64,000 nucleotides of DNA from contig JACKNC010000001.1 in the NCBI GenBank assembly GCA_024235095.1, positions 2,484,501-2,548,500 on the forward strand. The letters are read 5' to 3'. The notes under the pieces were generated by a model that saw nothing but the letters and a program-made list of their open reading frames with translations, did not search any database and had not been told where the DNA came from. The stretch is from Gammaproteobacteria bacterium. GTDB taxonomy: Bacteria > Pseudomonadota > Gammaproteobacteria > Competibacterales > Competibacteraceae. The position numbers were made by a program, and so were the translations under genes. Within the stretch, counting starts at the first letter, position 1; each line of letters starts with the position of its first letter. Of this stretch, positions 51,489 to 60,365 are shown piece after piece.

Positions 51489-53503
51489 TTTTGATTAAAC
51501 CCCGAATTGCCGGGATCACTCCAGCGATTAGCGCTTGGCGTTGCCCTGGTTGAGTCCGCCTGCGCAGGTTTTTTTGCTGAGGGATCATACGGTATCACTT
51601 TCCATGGACGTGTTTTTTTCTTGACCGGCTGCTGGGTGCGCTGAGTCTTCCTGGGTGTTTTTGGTTCCTCAGTCACAGCGCGCCGGTTCGCCGGTTCGGT
51701 TGAAGTATCGGCCTTTGGCGTAATGTTAGCAGGAACCGTGCCGGGTATTGATACGGGTATGCCGGTAACGCCCGTGGTTGAAGCGTCCACGCCAGTTGTT
51801 TCCGGCTCCTTCTCAGCGCTTGCCGACTCAGCTCCGTCCTGCGTCGCCGGAGGTTCAGGCGCGCCTGTTATTTCCGGTGCGCGCTCGGCGACCGCCGGTT
51901 GCGACGCTCCATCCGCCTCTATCGGTAAATCTGGCGAATCCACGGTTTCCTGCGCACTCTCCACAGCCGCGGGTTCAGATTTACTCCCAACCTCCGGTTT
52001 CGCAGGCGAAATTAGCGCACTGGTCATTTCGGCGTTTTCAACCGGCGTCGGGGTATCGGCCATCCCATCCGATGTGGTTGGCGAAGGTCCAGGCGGCGTC
52101 GGAGTTGATGCCGGGGCTTCAGGGGGCGTTGGCGAGTCGGCGACTACAGGTTCTTGTTGGCCCAAGTGGTAACGTGGCGGTGGTTTCGATTCCACAGTTG
52201 GCTGTGGGGTGGGTTCGGACAAGCCGAGCCAGATCAACAGCGCCGCTACGGCCACGAGCGCTACGCCGCCGCCCACGAAAGCGATTAAGCGCCATTGTGA
52301 CGCAGACCCTTTCGGGGGTTTTTGCTGTTGTTTAGCCGATGGGGCGCGCGCAGAGGGTTGGGTGAATTGCAGCCATTCGCTGTGATCCGGTTCCACCGGT
52401 TCCTGCGGATGCCTGGGCGGAAGATGAGCGGTCTGCTGCGCTTCAGGTCGCGTCGGTTCCGCTGCCAGTTTTGCAGGATGATGGGTAATCCGCGATGTTT
52501 CGAGCATTGGGGCAGGCTTAGTCGCTTTGATCGGCAGCATGATTACCGTTTCATCACTATTGTCATCCTGCGCGCCAGCGAGCGCTGCCTGTACTTCGAC
52601 GACGGTGCTGAACCGCTGATCTGGCCGCACCGCCAACATGCGATCGATAACCCGAAGCAAATTCGTGCTATAGCGGCCGGCGCCTGCTTTGACGGCGGGT
52701 TCCAAACTATCATCCAGCAACCGGTCCGCAGCATCGGTCGGAGTGTGGCCAGTGATACAGCGGTACAACACCGCGCCAAGGGCATAGATATCGGTCCAGG
52801 CGCCATAGCGGTCATTGCGCGTTGTATATTGTTCAGGCGGCGAGTAGCCGGGCGTGACCAGACTGGTAACGCTTTGGCTATGGCGACCCACGGCCTGTCG
52901 CGCCGCGCCGAAGTCAATCAGAATGACCCGGTGGTCGCTGGCGCGCACATATAAATTTGAAGGTTTAATATCGCGATGCAGATAACCCTGTTCATGCACT
53001 GCGCACAGCGCGGGCAGTACATCCTCCAGTAAGCCGCGCACTTCATCTTCGCGAAGCTTTTCTTCTTCCCGAAGTATCATGCTAAGCGATTGGCCTTCCT
53101 CGTAATCCATCACGATATAGGCGGTGCCATGCGCCCGGAAGTAGCGTTTGACCCGCACCACATAGGGATGCTGAATCCGCGCCAGTACGCGGGCCTCATC
53201 GAGAAAACGCTCCAGTCCCCAGCGATAATCGGACAACTCCCCATTACTGCCGCTAACGTCGCCCTGAGTATTCGGATGCACGGTCAGACCGTCAGGATCG
53301 CGAAACGACCATTCCACCGGGAAGTATTCCTTGATCGCCACCCAGGCATCCAGATGAGTATCGAGCGCCTTGTAGGTCACGCCAAATCCGCCAGCGCCCA
53401 GAATGGAGTCAATGCGATATTCGTCCAGCATGCATCCCACGGGAAGGGCGTTAGCGCGACGACCGCTGCTCTTGGAGGCTGTGGAAGAGGGCGTGGTAGT
53501 CAT
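51485..53503 (-). CDS. membrane Ser/Thr protein kinase with extracytoplasmic Pro/Thr-rich tail
   Basis: A 672-residue eukaryotic-like kinase. The N-terminal kinase domain (about 28-312) has GAGGFG in the P-loop, catalytic Lys58 in VAIKEYFP, HRDIKPSN in the catalytic loop (near 175), DFGAAR, and TPGYSPPEQY in the activation segment. A Pro-rich juxtamembrane stretch leads to one transmembrane helix (about 402-424), then a roughly 245-residue low-complexity Pro/Thr/Glu/Ala region with a basic end, facing the periplasm. No PASTA or other known sensor domain is visible. The IKEYFP form resembles kinases of type VI secretion and related FHA modules. Confidence 0.93.
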   Translation of the reverse strand: MTTTPSSTASKSSGRRANALPVGCMLDEYRIDSILGAGGFGVTYKALDTHLDAWVAIKEYFPVEWSFRDPDGLTVHPNTQGDVSGSNGELSDYRWGLERFLDEARVLARIQHPYVVRVKRYFRAHGTAYIVMDYEEGQSLSMILREEEKLREDEVRGLLEDVLPALCAVHEQGYLHRDIKPSNLYVRASDHRVILIDFGAARQAVGRHSQSVTSLVTPGYSPPEQYTTRNDRYGAWTDIYALGAVLYRCITGHTPTDAADRLLDDSLEPAVKAGAGRYSTNLLRVIDRMLAVRPDQRFSTVVEVQAALAGAQDDNSDETVIMLPIKATKPAPMLETSRITHHPAKLAAEPTRPEAQQTAHLPPRHPQEPVEPDHSEWLQFTQPSARAPSAKQQQKPPKGSASQWRLIAFVGGGVALVAVAALLIWLGLSEPTPQPTVESKPPPRYHLGQQEPVVADSPTPPEAPASTPTPPGPSPTTSDGMADTPTPVENAEMTSALISPAKPEVGSKSEPAAVESAQETVDSPDLPIEADGASQPAVAERAPEITGAPEPPATQDGAESASAEKEPETTGVDASTTGVTGIPVSIPGTVPANITPKADTSTEPANRRAVTEEPKTPRKTQRTQQPVKKKTRPWKVIPYDPSAKKPAQADSTRATPSANRWSDPGNSGFNQK

Positions 53504-53540
53504 AAATACAAACCGGTCAGGTTGAAGATCATCTGAATAA

Positions 53541-54941
53541 TTAAAAATCCGCGCTGCGTGGAGTGCGTGGGAAAGGGATCACATCGCGAACATTGCTCAT
53601 GCCGGTCACATAGCTGACCGTGCGTTCAAAGCCCAGCCCAAACCCCGCATGGGGCGCGCTGCCATAGCGACGCAGGTCTCGATACCAATTATAGGCCGTC
53701 TTATTGATGCCCAGTTCATCCAGTCGTGCGTCCAGAACCTCCAGCCGTTCTTCGCGCTGACTCCCACCGATGATTTCGCCAATGCCCGGCGCCAATACGT
53801 CCATCGCCGCAACCGTGCGACCGTCATCGTTCAGACGCATGTAGAAGCTTTTGATCGCTTTGGGATAGTTCATCAATATCAGAGGCCGCCCCACGTAATC
53901 CTCGGCCAGATAACGCTCGTGCTCGGATTGAAGATCCATACCCCACTGGACAGGAAACGCAAAAGGCCGATTTGCGTGTTCCAAAATCTGAATCGCTTCG
54001 GCGTAGTCCATGCGCTCGAAAGGTGAATTCACCACCTGTTCCAGGCGCTGGATACAGGTTTTATCAATCCGTTGGGCGAAAAAGGCCAGATCATCGGCGC
54101 GTTCTTCAAGCACGGCCTGGAAGATGAATTTCAACAACGCTTCGGCCAGATCGGCGTTGGTATGGAGGTCAGCGAAGGCGGTTTCCGGCTCCACCATCCA
54201 GAACTCCGCCAGATGGCGACTGGTATTGGAGTTTTCAGCACGGAAGGTCGGCCCAAAGGTGTACACCTTGGATAACGCCAGACAGTAGGCTTCGACATTG
54301 AGTTGGCCGGAGACGGTTAGAAACGTCTCGCGGCCAAAGAAGTCCTGTTCAAAGTCGATATGACCCTCGGCGGTGCGCGGTGTATTCACCCGATCCAGGG
54401 TGCTAACCTGGAACAGCGCGCCTGCTCCCTCGCAATCGCTGGCGGTGATGATCGGGGTATGCACCCAGAAATAGCCCCGCTCGTGAAAAAACCGCTGAAT
54501 GGCCTGCGCCAGGGCGTGCCGAACTCTTGCCACCGCGCCGATGCTGTTGGTGCGTGGCCGCAGGTGCGCCACCGAGCGCAGATATTCAAAACTGTGTGAT
54601 TTGGGTGCAATGGGATAGGTTTCCGGGTCCTCGACCCAACCAGCAACCTCTACGTGGTCAGCCCGCAGTTCGACGGTTTGACCCTTGCCGGAAGAGGCGA
54701 CCAGTTCACCGGTGACGCGCAGCGCGCAACCTGTGGTCAAATGCGTCACTTCACTGGCGTAATTGGGTAATTCGGTTGGGGCAATGACTTGCAGCGTATC
54801 GAAGCACGAACCGTCGTGGAGCGTGATAAAGGACAGTCCAGCCTTGGAGTCGCGGCGAGTGCGCACCCAGCCCTGCACGACGATCCGGCGACCCAGAGAG
54901 ACCTGGCCACTGAGTACAGTAGCAATGGCATGGATGGACAT
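53541..54941 (-). CDS. asnS: asparaginyl-tRNA synthetase
   Basis: A 466-residue class IIb synthetase. An OB-fold anticodon domain (about 15-100, VVQGWVRTRRDSKAGLSFIT) is followed by the catalytic core with motif 2 (FRAENSNTSRHLAEFWMVEP) and motif 3 (GFGLGFERTVSYVTGM). SHSFEYLRSVAHLRPRTN distinguishes AsnRS from AspRS. It charges tRNA-Asn directly, so an amidotransferase route is not required for asparagine. Confidence 0.97.
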   Translation of the reverse strand: MSIHAIATVLSGQVSLGRRIVVQGWVRTRRDSKAGLSFITLHDGSCFDTLQVIAPTELPNYASEVTHLTTGCALRVTGELVASSGKGQTVELRADHVEVAGWVEDPETYPIAPKSHSFEYLRSVAHLRPRTNSIGAVARVRHALAQAIQRFFHERGYFWVHTPIITASDCEGAGALFQVSTLDRVNTPRTAEGHIDFEQDFFGRETFLTVSGQLNVEAYCLALSKVYTFGPTFRAENSNTSRHLAEFWMVEPETAFADLHTNADLAEALLKFIFQAVLEERADDLAFFAQRIDKTCIQRLEQVVNSPFERMDYAEAIQILEHANRPFAFPVQWGMDLQSEHERYLAEDYVGRPLILMNYPKAIKSFYMRLNDDGRTVAAMDVLAPGIGEIIGGSQREERLEVLDARLDELGINKTAYNWYRDLRRYGSAPHAGFGLGFERTVSYVTGMSNVRDVIPFPRTPRSADF

Positions 54942-54997
54942 TGGCTATTTGGCTCCTGACGCGACGCCAGGCAATAAACCTGACGCTACGCACTCAG

Positions 54998-55948
54998 TTA
55001 GATCTGCTCCTGATATTTTTCGAAGTGTCGCGCTTTGGCTTGGCCAATCCAGTCATCACGGCGAATACGCCCAAACGACTTGATCGCCGCTTCAACCCGG
55101 TCAATATCGGCATCACTCAAAGTCGCCAACTCCTGATAGCGGGAGATGCCGCAAGCGTTCAGTTTTTTTTCCAGGGCCGGACCGATGCCGCTGATGAGTT
55201 TGAGATCGTCGGGTTCAATACGCGCCGGCTTGGCGGGTATTCTGACCAGCGCCGGTTTGGGTGTAGCTTCGACCGGAGCGGGTTCTGGCGCAGCTTCGAC
55301 CGGGGCGGGTTCGGATACAGCCGCGACCGCAACAGGTTCTGACGCAGCTTCGACCGGGGCGGGTTCTGGCGCAGCTTCGACCGGGGCGGGTTCGGACACA
55401 GCTGCAACCGCAACAGGTTCTGGCGCAGCTTCGACCGGGGCGGGTTCGGACACAGCTGCAACCGCAACAGGTTCCGGCGCAGTTTCGACCGGGGCGGATT
55501 CCGGCGCTGTTTTAAGCTGGGACTTGGACGCCTTGGCTGGCTTCTTTGCCACAGCCGCTGCCTCGGGCGATGACGGTGGGGTCGCCCAATCCGGGTAAGC
55601 AAACCCACTTCGACGCAGCACCGCGAAATATTCATCCCACCACTGGTTCTGAGTTTGAATCCAGCGCTGTAGCACATCCTCCATTTGCTGCACCCAGGGA
55701 GCCATAACTTCTGGCGTTCCTTGTTCATTGGCGACTTTATGCACCCATTGCTCAACCCAGTTTGCTTCCTGTTGCAGGGTCTTCTTGACCGCTGACTCCC
55801 AGGCTGCCAGATTCTTGAGATAGGTTTCCCGCCACGCCTCAACTCCGGCCGGCGGTTGAAAGGGCACAGCGGAACATAGACTTTCCCAGAGGCGTTTCTG
55901 GGCGTCGGTCCAGCTTTTGAAAATGTCTTCGTTGATCCACGGCTTCAC
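54998..55948 (-). CDS. phasin-like helical protein with repeat linker and helix-hairpin-helix C-terminus
   Basis: About 316 residues. GTG 55948 has AGAGG eight bases upstream; an ATG at 55966 would add six residues. Residues 1-110 are amphipathic helix rich in Trp and Gln (QKRLWESL, WVEQWVHKVANEQ, VLQRWIQTQNQWWDEYF), like phasin or PhaE-type proteins that coat polyhydroxyalkanoate granules. A linker of PEPVAVAAVSEPAPVEAA repeats follows (about 150-235). The C-terminus (about 245-300, DDLKLISGIGPALEKKLNAC) is a helix-hairpin-helix domain like those fused to other bacterial proteins. Granule binding and DNA or protein contact are inferences. Confidence 0.6.
   Translation of the reverse strand: MKPWINEDIFKSWTDAQKRLWESLCSAVPFQPPAGVEAWRETYLKNLAAWESAVKKTLQQEANWVEQWVHKVANEQGTPEVMAPWVQQMEDVLQRWIQTQNQWWDEYFAVLRRSGFAYPDWATPPSSPEAAAVAKKPAKASKSQLKTAPESAPVETAPEPVAVAAVSEPAPVEAAPEPVAVAAVSEPAPVEAAPEPAPVEAASEPVAVAAVSEPAPVEAAPEPAPVEATPKPALVRIPAKPARIEPDDLKLISGIGPALEKKLNACGISRYQELATLSDADIDRVEAAIKSFGRIRRDDWIGQAKARHFEKYQEQI
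55264..55508 (+). repeat. 27/54-bp tandem repeats in the linker of the phasin-like gene
   Basis: About six near-identical units begin GCAGCTTCGACCGGGGCGGG. Short units of 27 bases end GGTTCTGGC; longer ones add 27 bases containing ACAGCTGCAACCGCAACAGG. On the coding strand they give EPAPVEAA and EPVAVAAVS units. Near identity suggests recent expansion and strain-variable length. Confidence 0.85.
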
Positions 55949-56057
55949 GTTGCTAACCTCTAGCATTTATGACAAGGTCAGGATTGGCTATAGTGTAGCG
56001 GTTTTCCCTGCTTTTCACTCCACCCCGTTGACTTTTCGCGTAAAGCAAGCAGAAAAC

Positions 56058-58091
56058 TTACTTCACTCGCATTCCCGGTTCTGCGCCGCTGTCAGGGGTT
56101 AACAAGTAAATGCCCTTGCCATCGCCCGCTGCCAAAACCATACCCTCCGAAATGCCAAAGCGCATTTTGCGGGGCGCCAGGTTGGCGACCATCACGGTCA
56201 GTTGTCCATGCAGATCTTCCGGCGCATAGGCTGACTTGATTCCGGCAAACACTTGACGAACCTCGCCGCCTACATCCAACTCCAATCGCACCAGTTTATC
56301 AGCGCCAGCAACGGCTTCAGCTTTGACAATTCGCGCCACACGCAGGTCGACCCTGGCAAAATCATCAATGGTGATGGGGGGGCTGACCGGATCATCAATC
56401 AGCGGCCCAGAAGGTGGGATAGGCGCTTTCCCCGTAGAAGAATCATTCTCCCTGGACTCATCCACCATAGCGGTAATCTGCGCCCTATCGACCCGTTGCA
56501 TCAAGGGCTTGAATTCGCCAATCGTATGATCCAGCAAAGGCGTCTCCAGATCATCCCAGCGCAGCGGCGGAATTTGCAGAAACTGTTCGACCTGGGCAGC
56601 CAGGCCCGGCAACACCGGCTTGAGGTAAATAATCAGCGTCCGGAATAGGTTCAAACCCAGACTGCACACCGTGCGCACTTCATCCCCGCTGTCCGGCTGC
56701 TTGGCCAGCGCCCACGGCTTGCGTTCATCGATGTACTGATTGGCGCGATCGGCCAACGCCATGATCTCGCGCATGGCCCGACCGAATTCCCGGCCTTCGT
56801 AAGCTTGGGCAATAGATGCGCCGGCGGCGGCAAACTCGGCATACAACGCCGGTTCGGACAGGCTGTCGGCCATCCGGCCTTTGGAACGGCGGGTGATGAA
56901 GCCGGCGCAACGGCTGGCGATGTTGACCAGTTTGCCGACCAGGTCGCTGTTGACCCGATGCAGGAAATCCTCGAAATTTAGATCAAGGTCATCAACGCCA
57001 TCATTCAGCTTGGTCGCGAAGTAGTAGCGCAGATATTCCGGGCGCAGATGATGGAGATAGGTGCGGGCCTTGATGAAAGTGCCCCGCGATTTAGACATCT
57101 TCTGCCCATCAACTGTTAAAAACCCGTGGCAATGTACAGCCGTTGGCTTGCGGAAACCGGCGCCGGTCAGCTCCGCGGGCCAGAATAAAATGTGGAAATA
57201 GGCAATATCCTTCCCGATGAAGTGATAAACCTCGGCGGCGCTGTCCGGGTTCCAGAAATCATCGAAGCACAGGCCGGTCCGATCGCAATAATTCTGGAAG
57301 CTGGCCATGTAGCCAATCGGCGCGTCCAGCCAAACGTAGAAGTATTTGCCAGGCGCATCGGGAATCTCGAACCCCCAGTAAGGCGCGTCGCGGGAGATGT
57401 CCCATTCTTGCAATCCGGCGGTAAACCATTCGTTGAGCTTGTTGACCATCTGCGGCTGGATGGGTCCGCTGGTGATCCAGATCTTCAACAGGTTCTCGAA
57501 ATCGGCCAATTTGAAGAAAAGATGCAGTGACTCTCGGGTCACGGGGGTCGCGCCGGAAATGACCGAACGGGGATTTTTCAGGTCGGTCGGGGAATACGTG
57601 GCTCCACAATTTTCGCAACTATCGCCATATTGATCGGCTGCGCCACAGCGTGGGCATTCGCCTTTGATAAAGCGATCCGGCAGAAACATCTGCTTTTCCG
57701 GATCGAAGGCTTGGGTGATGACCCGGCGGCTGATATGGCCAGCGGCGTCCAACCGTTGGTAGATCAATTCGGCGTAATGGCGGTTTTCCGGGGAATGTGT
57801 TGAATAATAGTTGTCGAATTCGATCAGGAAATCGGCGAAATCGGCCTGATGCTCGCACCAGACCTGCTCAATCAATTGTTCCGGCGTCACGCCATCCTGT
57901 TCGGCGCGCAGCATGATCGGCGTGCCGTGTGCGTCATCGGCGCACACGTAGTAACATTCATGGCCGCACAGTTTCTGGAAGCGCACCCAGATATCGGTCT
58001 GGATGTATTCCACCAAGTGGCCGATGTGAATGGGGCCGTTAGCGTAAGGCAAGGCGCTGGTGACGAGGATTCGACGGTTTTGGTCGCTCAT
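56058..58091 (-). CDS. metG: methionyl-tRNA synthetase
   Basis: A 677-residue class I synthetase. The HIGH motif is PIHIGHL (22-25), four zinc cysteines lie in GECPRCG and DSCENCGATY, KMSKS occurs in DGQKMSKSRGTF (near residue 330), and a C-terminal tRNA-binding (Trbp111-like) domain covers about 575-677 (DFARVDLRVARIVKAEAV). The length with the appended domain is that of the E. coli-type dimeric enzyme. It is divergent from apbC, a typical gammaproteobacterial arrangement. Confidence 0.97.
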   Translation of the reverse strand: MSDQNRRILVTSALPYANGPIHIGHLVEYIQTDIWVRFQKLCGHECYYVCADDAHGTPIMLRAEQDGVTPEQLIEQVWCEHQADFADFLIEFDNYYSTHSPENRHYAELIYQRLDAAGHISRRVITQAFDPEKQMFLPDRFIKGECPRCGAADQYGDSCENCGATYSPTDLKNPRSVISGATPVTRESLHLFFKLADFENLLKIWITSGPIQPQMVNKLNEWFTAGLQEWDISRDAPYWGFEIPDAPGKYFYVWLDAPIGYMASFQNYCDRTGLCFDDFWNPDSAAEVYHFIGKDIAYFHILFWPAELTGAGFRKPTAVHCHGFLTVDGQKMSKSRGTFIKARTYLHHLRPEYLRYYFATKLNDGVDDLDLNFEDFLHRVNSDLVGKLVNIASRCAGFITRRSKGRMADSLSEPALYAEFAAAGASIAQAYEGREFGRAMREIMALADRANQYIDERKPWALAKQPDSGDEVRTVCSLGLNLFRTLIIYLKPVLPGLAAQVEQFLQIPPLRWDDLETPLLDHTIGEFKPLMQRVDRAQITAMVDESRENDSSTGKAPIPPSGPLIDDPVSPPITIDDFARVDLRVARIVKAEAVAGADKLVRLELDVGGEVRQVFAGIKSAYAPEDLHGQLTVMVANLAPRKMRFGISEGMVLAAGDGKGIYLLTPDSGAEPGMRVK

Positions 58092-58162
58092 GGCAAGGGA
58101 AATCGCAGTGAAGGAAATCGGAAAAACAGTTAAGTTAGCAGCATTCCGCCATGACTGTCATC

Positions 58163-58240
58163 TACCCTTTGACGCGGGAGAAGGCGTTCTCTCATCGGAG
58201 AGAACCCACGATTCCCCGCTGCTGGCGGGGGAACAGGGGT
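58163..58240. repeat. intergenic double hairpin between metG and apbC (REP-like copy E)
   Basis: GTTCTCTC (58186-58193), loop ATCG, GAGAGAAC (58198-58205) is a perfect eight-base stem with a tetraloop. CCCCGC/GCGGGG with loop TGCTG follows at about 58214-58231. ACGCGGGAGAAGG nearby resembles the GGGAGAAGG part of copies B and C. Confidence 0.5.
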
Positions 58241-58278
58241 AGAATCGTAACGCACTCAATCGAGAGGAAACTGAATTA

Positions 58279-59373
58279 ATGTCCGTTGTATCGCGCACCG
58301 ATGTGGAGAACGCCCTCAAGGGCTATGTGGACCCCTATCTTGAGCAGGATCTGATTGCCGCCAAATGCGTCAAACAGATTCGGACGGAGGAGAATGGACG
58401 TGTTGAAATTTATGTGGAACTGGGGTTTCCGGCAGCAGGATATCGGGATACGCTGATTGCTGCGCTCCGCGACCGATTGACCACGTTGCCAGGCGTTACC
58501 GAAGCAGCCGTTCGCGTGGACAGCAAGGTCGTCGCCCACGAGGTGCAAAAGGGTTTGAAACCTTTGCCGGGGGTGCGGAATATCATCGCCATTGCTTCCG
58601 GCAAGGGCGGAGTGGGCAAATCGACGACGGCGGTCAATCTGGCGCTAGCGCTGAGCGCCGAAGGCGCGCGGGTTGGCTTGCTGGACGCCGACATCTACGG
58701 CCCCAGCCAACCGCGAATGTTGGGCGCCAGTCAGCAACCCGAGTCGCCCGACGGCAAGTCATTATCGCCCGTGGTCAGCTACAATATTCAGTCAATGTCC
58801 ATCGGCTATCTGATCGAGGAAGACACGCCGATGGTGTGGCGCGGGCCGATGGTCACCCAGGCGCTGGAGCAATTATTGCGCGACACCCGCTGGCATGATC
58901 TGGATTATCTGATCATCGACCTGCCGCCGGGGACGGGCGACACGCAGCTGACCCTGTCGCAGAAGGTTCCGGTCAGCGGGGCGGTCATCATTACCACCCC
59001 GCAGGATATTGCCTTGTTGGATGCGCGTAAAGGATTGAAAATGTTTGAGAAGGTTGAAGTGCCGGTATTAGGGATTGTCGAAAATATGAGCACTTATATT
59101 TGCTCCCAATGCGGCCATGAGGAAAACATCTTCGGCGAGGGTGGGGGCAAGCGTATGGCGGAACAGTATAATGTGCCATTTCTTGGCGCATTGCCGCTGG
59201 ATATTCGGATTCGCCAGGAAACCGACAATGGCCGTCCGACTGTGGCGGCGGAACCGGCAAGCCGGATCGCCGAGTTGTATCGGGACATCGCGCGGCGCGC
59301 CGCCGCTCGCCTGTCGCTGCAGGCGAAGAATTACAGCCACAAGTTTCCAAACATTGTCATTCAGAATACATAA
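58279..59373 (+). CDS. apbC: iron-sulfur cluster carrier ATPase (ApbC/Mrp)
   Basis: A 364-residue P-loop protein. An N-terminal MIP18-like domain (about 5-85) precedes the Mrp/NBP35 ATPase with the deviant Walker A SGKGGVGKSTTAVN (about 107-120) and LLDADIYGPSQPRML. The cluster-binding Cys-x2-Cys is in YICSQCGHEE (near 275-278). It moves 4Fe-4S clusters to apo-enzymes. Head-to-head placement with metG is widely conserved. The last residues after ARRAAARL are extended relative to many homologues. Confidence 0.95.
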   Translation: MSVVSRTDVENALKGYVDPYLEQDLIAAKCVKQIRTEENGRVEIYVELGFPAAGYRDTLIAALRDRLTTLPGVTEAAVRVDSKVVAHEVQKGLKPLPGVRNIIAIASGKGGVGKSTTAVNLALALSAEGARVGLLDADIYGPSQPRMLGASQQPESPDGKSLSPVVSYNIQSMSIGYLIEEDTPMVWRGPMVTQALEQLLRDTRWHDLDYLIIDLPPGTGDTQLTLSQKVPVSGAVIITTPQDIALLDARKGLKMFEKVEVPVLGIVENMSTYICSQCGHEENIFGEGGGKRMAEQYNVPFLGALPLDIRIRQETDNGRPTVAAEPASRIAELYRDIARRAAARLSLQAKNYSHKFPNIVIQNT

Positions 59374-59434
59374 AGCTTTCCCGATCTATTGTCGGGCGTG
59401 GTCACTTCGAGTTCTCTTGAGAGGAGGTATGCGG

Positions 59435-59683
59435 ATGAAATTTCTGAAAACCGGATGGGTAGCGGTCGCGATAGCGGCAACGGGGCTGTTGATCCTGCCT
59501 GTCGACGCAGCAAATGCAGCGGAAAAGTGTCGACAAGAAAAGGTGATCGTCAACGGTCGCGTGGTCGAAACTAAGACCGTCTGCACGAAAACCAAACCCA
59601 AGCCCAAATATCGTACTGTTTGTGAAGAATACTGGCGTCGTGGAATCAAATACCGCGAGTGCCACGAAGTCAGAGTACGTTAA
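59435..59683 (+). CDS. small exported cysteine/lysine-rich protein
   Basis: An 82-residue protein. Two ATGs (59429, 59435) are close; GAGGAGG sits seven bases before the second, so 59435 is preferred. A signal peptide (GWVAVAIAATGLLILPVDAA, cleaved near ANAA) leaves a mature chain of about 55 residues with four cysteines (KCRQ, VCTK, VCEEYW, ECHEV), many Lys/Arg and a KPKPKYR stretch. It is basic and probably disulfide-bonded in the periplasm. No family recognised. A terminator follows immediately. Confidence 0.75.
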   Translation: MKFLKTGWVAVAIAATGLLILPVDAANAAEKCRQEKVIVNGRVVETKTVCTKTKPKPKYRTVCEEYWRRGIKYRECHEVRVR

Positions 59684-59688
59684 GCCTT

Positions 59689-59722
59689 CGCCAAGCGCGG
59701 CCCAAACCGCGCTTGGCGTTTT
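59689..59722 (+). terminator. intrinsic terminator between the small exported protein gene and dcd
   Basis: CGCCAAGCGCGG (59689-59700), loop CCCAAA, CCGCGCTTGGCG (59707-59718) and TTTT form a perfect 12-base stem. It ends three bases before the dcd ribosome site. Confidence 0.85.
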
Positions 59723-59736
59723 CCAGGGAGAACGCC

Positions 59737-60339
59737 TTGCGTCTGTGTGATCGTGACATCGAACGCTGTCTTGAGGAAGGCCGAATCCGTATCGAACCGC
59801 GTCCGTTGCCCAATCGCATCAACGGCGTCAGCGTGGACCTGCATCTCGGGCATCGTTTCCGCGTGTTCAACGACCATGCCGCCTCGCACATCGATTTAAG
59901 CGGCCCGCGGGAGGAAGTGGATCACGCTATCAATCGGATCATGGGCAAGGAGATCCGGATTGGCGCTGACGACGCCTTTTTCATACATCCCGGCGAATTG
60001 GCTTTGGCCGCTACCGTCGAGACCATCACCGTACCGGATGATCTGGTTGGCTGGCTGGATGGACGTTCCAGCTTGGCGCGTCTGGGGTTGATGGTGCATG
60101 TCACGGCCCACCGGATTGATCCCGGTTGGAGCGGGGCCATCGTGCTGGAATGTTTCAACAGCGGCAAGCTGCCGCTGGCGCTGCGCCCCGGCATGGCGAT
60201 TTGCGCGATCAGCTTCGAGATGCTCAGCAGCCCAGCTATCCGGCCTTATGGCAAGCGGCAGGATGCCAAATACAAGCGGCAGACCGGCCCAACCCCGAGT
60301 CGGATTGGCGACGATGAGCCAATTGAAAAGGGTCATTAA
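59737..60339 (+). CDS. dcd: dCTP deaminase
   Basis: A 200-residue dUTPase-fold enzyme. TTG at 59737 with AGGGAG six bases before gives LRLCDRDIERCLEEGRIRIE, the family start; longer in-frame versions reach into the terminator and are unlikely. RINGVSVDLHLGHRFRVF, HPGELALAATVETI, GRSSLARLGLMVH and GWSGAIVLECFNSGKLPLAL are the catalytic and nucleotide-binding motifs. It converts dCTP to dUTP for thymidylate supply. Placement after apbC is conserved in gammaproteobacteria. Confidence 0.95.
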   Translation: MRLCDRDIERCLEEGRIRIEPRPLPNRINGVSVDLHLGHRFRVFNDHAASHIDLSGPREEVDHAINRIMGKEIRIGADDAFFIHPGELALAATVETITVPDDLVGWLDGRSSLARLGLMVHVTAHRIDPGWSGAIVLECFNSGKLPLALRPGMAICAISFEMLSSPAIRPYGKRQDAKYKRQTGPTPSRIGDDEPIEKGH

Positions 60340-60365
60340 ATCGATAATTCGACGAGGAAACCCAC

